From DASUFE01 sp036274675 (GTDB lineage: Bacteria; Pseudomonadota; Gammaproteobacteria; HTCC5015), in NCBI GenBank assembly GCA_036274675.1, contig DASUFE010000102.1, positions 1-16,207 of the forward strand: a DNA stretch of 16,207 nt. Reading direction: 5' to 3'. A program made the position numbers and the translations under genes. The first letter of the stretch is position 1; the number at the start of each line of letters is the position of its first letter. Shown piece by piece: positions 14,939 through 16,207 of this stretch. The notes under the pieces were generated by a model. It was not told where the DNA came from. It saw only the letters and a list, made by a program, of their open reading frames with translations, and did no database searches.

Positions 14939-16033
14939 TCAAACCGGAAGCGCCAGCATGCGGTTGAGCGCCAGCAGCGCCGGGGCAGCGTCGTCCGCGC
15001 GCACCTTGATCTGATTGACGACCTTGCCCTCGACCAGGCTCTCCAGCACCCAGGCCAGATGCTGCGGATCGGTGCGGAACATGGTCGAACACATGCAGAC
15101 GGTCGGCGCCATGAAATGCACAGGCTTGTCGGGAAAGCGTTCGTTCAGACGATTGACCAGATTCAGCTCCGTGCCCACCAGCCAGCGTGTGCCCGGGGCG
15201 GATTCGCTGATAGTTTTAACAATGAATTCGGTCGAGCCCACGTAATCGGACTTCTCACAGACCTCAAAGGAGGCTTCCGGATGCGAGATCACCTTTGTCT
15301 CCGGATATTTCGTTTTGAAGGCGTCGATATGCTGCGGCTTGAACATCTGGTGCACCGAGCAATAGCCTTTCCACAGAATCATCTTCGCCTTGCGCAGGGC
15401 TTCCGGGGTCTGGCCGCCGAGGGGCTTGTCGAAATCCCACACCACCATCTCGTCCAGCGGTATGCCCATGCGGTAACCAGTGTTGCGCCCCAGATGCTGG
15501 TCGGGGAAGAACAGGATCTTGGGCCGGCTCTTGAAGCCCCATTCAATGGTATGGCGGGCATTGGTGGAGGTGCAGACGATGCCGCCGTGACGGCCGCAGA
15601 AGGCTTTCAGATCCGCCGCCGAATTGATATAGGTGACCGGAGTAATGGTCGTATCCGGATCGAACACTGCGGAAAGCTCGCGCCAGGCGCGCTCCACGTT
15701 CGCGAGGTTGGCCATATCCGCCATCGAACAGCCGGCGGCCATATCAGGCAGGATGCTCACCTGCTCGGGACGCGACAGGATATCGGCCACTTCCGCCATG
15801 AAATGCACGCCGCAGAAAATGATGTAATCGGCTTCGGAGTTGGCCGCGTGACGCGACAGTTTCAGGGAGTCGCCGGTGAAATCGGCATGCCGGTAGACTT
15901 CCTCGCGCTGGTAATGATGGCCCAGGATCACCACCCGCTTGCCCAGTTTGCGCTTGGCCTCGACAATGCGGCGCTCGCACTCGGCGTCATCGAGCAGGGC
16001 ATAACGGTTGATTGTAACGGCGACTGCGGACAT
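14939..16033 (-). CDS. nadA: Quinolinate synthase
   Basis: Iron-sulfur enzyme that condenses iminoaspartate and dihydroxyacetone phosphate to quinolinate in NAD synthesis. 364 aa, the longer proteobacterial form. The three cluster cysteines by family comparison are C102 (AAGCSMADMA), C225 (GYCSVHQMF) and C313 (PTVCMCSTM). Other family segments are VVILGHHYQREEVY (34-47), DFTGDSLKLSR, TYINSAADLKAFC, FFPDQHLGRNTG and SHPEASFEVCEKSDYVGSTEF. GAGGGG lies 4 bases before the ATG. It starts 32 bp after the nudB stop. nadB is not in view. Confidence 0.97.
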   Translation of the reverse strand: MSAVAVTINRYALLDDAECERRIVEAKRKLGKRVVILGHHYQREEVYRHADFTGDSLKLSRHAANSEADYIIFCGVHFMAEVADILSRPEQVSILPDMAAGCSMADMANLANVERAWRELSAVFDPDTTITPVTYINSAADLKAFCGRHGGIVCTSTNARHTIEWGFKSRPKILFFPDQHLGRNTGYRMGIPLDEMVVWDFDKPLGGQTPEALRKAKMILWKGYCSVHQMFKPQHIDAFKTKYPETKVISHPEASFEVCEKSDYVGSTEFIVKTISESAPGTRWLVGTELNLVNRLNERFPDKPVHFMAPTVCMCSTMFRTDPQHLAWVLESLVEGKVVNQIKVRADDAAPALLALNRMLALPV

Positions 16034-16064
16034 CTTGCCCCTCAGACAATGGTAAAGGCCGGAT

Positions 16065-16070
16065 ATTATA
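16065..16070 (-). promoter_or_regulatory. Possible -10 box for nadA
   Basis: A perfect TATAAT on the minus strand overlaps the nudB stop codon, about 30 bases before the nadA ATG. The -35 region at 17-18 bases is poor (TATCTC or TTATCT), so activity is uncertain. Confidence 0.25.
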
Positions 16071-16207
16071 CATTGGCGCGCAATCCCGAGATAACGGCCT
16101 CGATGGCCCGCCGATCGGTCCAGGACCAGACCGTCCCCGGGGCATCTTCGATATTAACCCATTGAAATTCTTCGTGTTCTTCCGGATCGATACGCACTTC
16201 GCAGGGA
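16066..16207 (-). CDS. nudB: Nudix hydrolase NudB-like, C-terminal end (cut by window edge)
   Basis: The last 46 codons read PCEVRIDPEEHEEFQWVNIEDAPGTVWSWT in part, then DRRAIEAVISGLRANV and a TAA stop at 16066-16068. The segment EHEEFQWVNIEDAP followed by SWTDRRAIE is the usual end of dihydroneopterin triphosphate pyrophosphatase (NudB), a folate-pathway Nudix enzyme. In many proteobacteria nudB lies between aspS and yebC-ruvC, so the location agrees. The Nudix box itself is outside the window, so a different Nudix subfamily is possible. Confidence 0.8.
   Translation of the reverse strand, partial: PCEVRIDPEEHEEFQWVNIEDAPGTVWSWTDRRAIEAVISGLRANV

Noticed and set aside
13606..14967. 453-codon plus-strand ORF opposite ruvC and yebC
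   Set aside because: Same antisense artefact, with His/Ala/Gly-rich sequence and no family match.
14630..16165. 511-codon plus-strand ORF opposite nadA and yebC
   Set aside because: Antisense to two fully recognisable genes; high-GC codon bias leaves the opposite frame open. No recognisable domain.

Overview
The window looks like a proteobacterial chromosome segment, probably gammaproteobacterial. The evidence is the order nudB, nadA, yebC, ruvC-ruvA-ruvB, ybgC-tolQ-tolR-tolA-tolB-pal-cpoB, queE-queC. A tRNA-Lys(UUU) follows, with a CTGG/CCAG anticodon stem as in gammaproteobacteria. I cannot name the genus. Almost everything is housekeeping; no phage, transposase, CRISPR array or defence gene is visible.

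Left part (1-4133): a minus-strand acetolactate synthase gene (ilvI/ilvB) runs off the left edge. It is divergent from a plus-strand periplasmic metalloprotease/TPR gene (bepA). A small plus-strand XRE-type regulator follows, with two overlapping palindromes at its promoter. Two minus-strand genes come next: a stand-alone hisI and an endonuclease/exonuclease/phosphatase-family gene.

Middle (4134-5121): a plus-strand tRNA-Lys with a good sigma-70 promoter, then about 760 bp without a credible protein gene. This stretch holds a diverged array of repeats packed with hairpins, and a 15-bp copy of the tRNA 3' end 312 bp downstream of the tRNA's own. It is the least ordinary part of the window. It resembles a worn integration site and/or a family of hairpin-rich non-coding repeats whose stems are kept while their sequences change.

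Right part (5122-16207): fourteen complete or partial minus-strand genes read as a near-continuous series. In transcription order they are nudB (partial), nadA, yebC, the Holliday-junction genes ruvC, ruvA and ruvB, the ybgC thioesterase, the Tol-Pal envelope machine with cpoB, and the 7-deazaguanine (queuosine precursor) genes queE and queC. Many are overlapping or within a few bases, so translational coupling is likely. Two anomalies stand out: ruvC has no ATG, GTG or TTG at the place where the protein must begin (a GTC sits at ideal distance from a strong ribosome binding site), and the ruvA-ruvB gap carries an imperfect inverted repeat.
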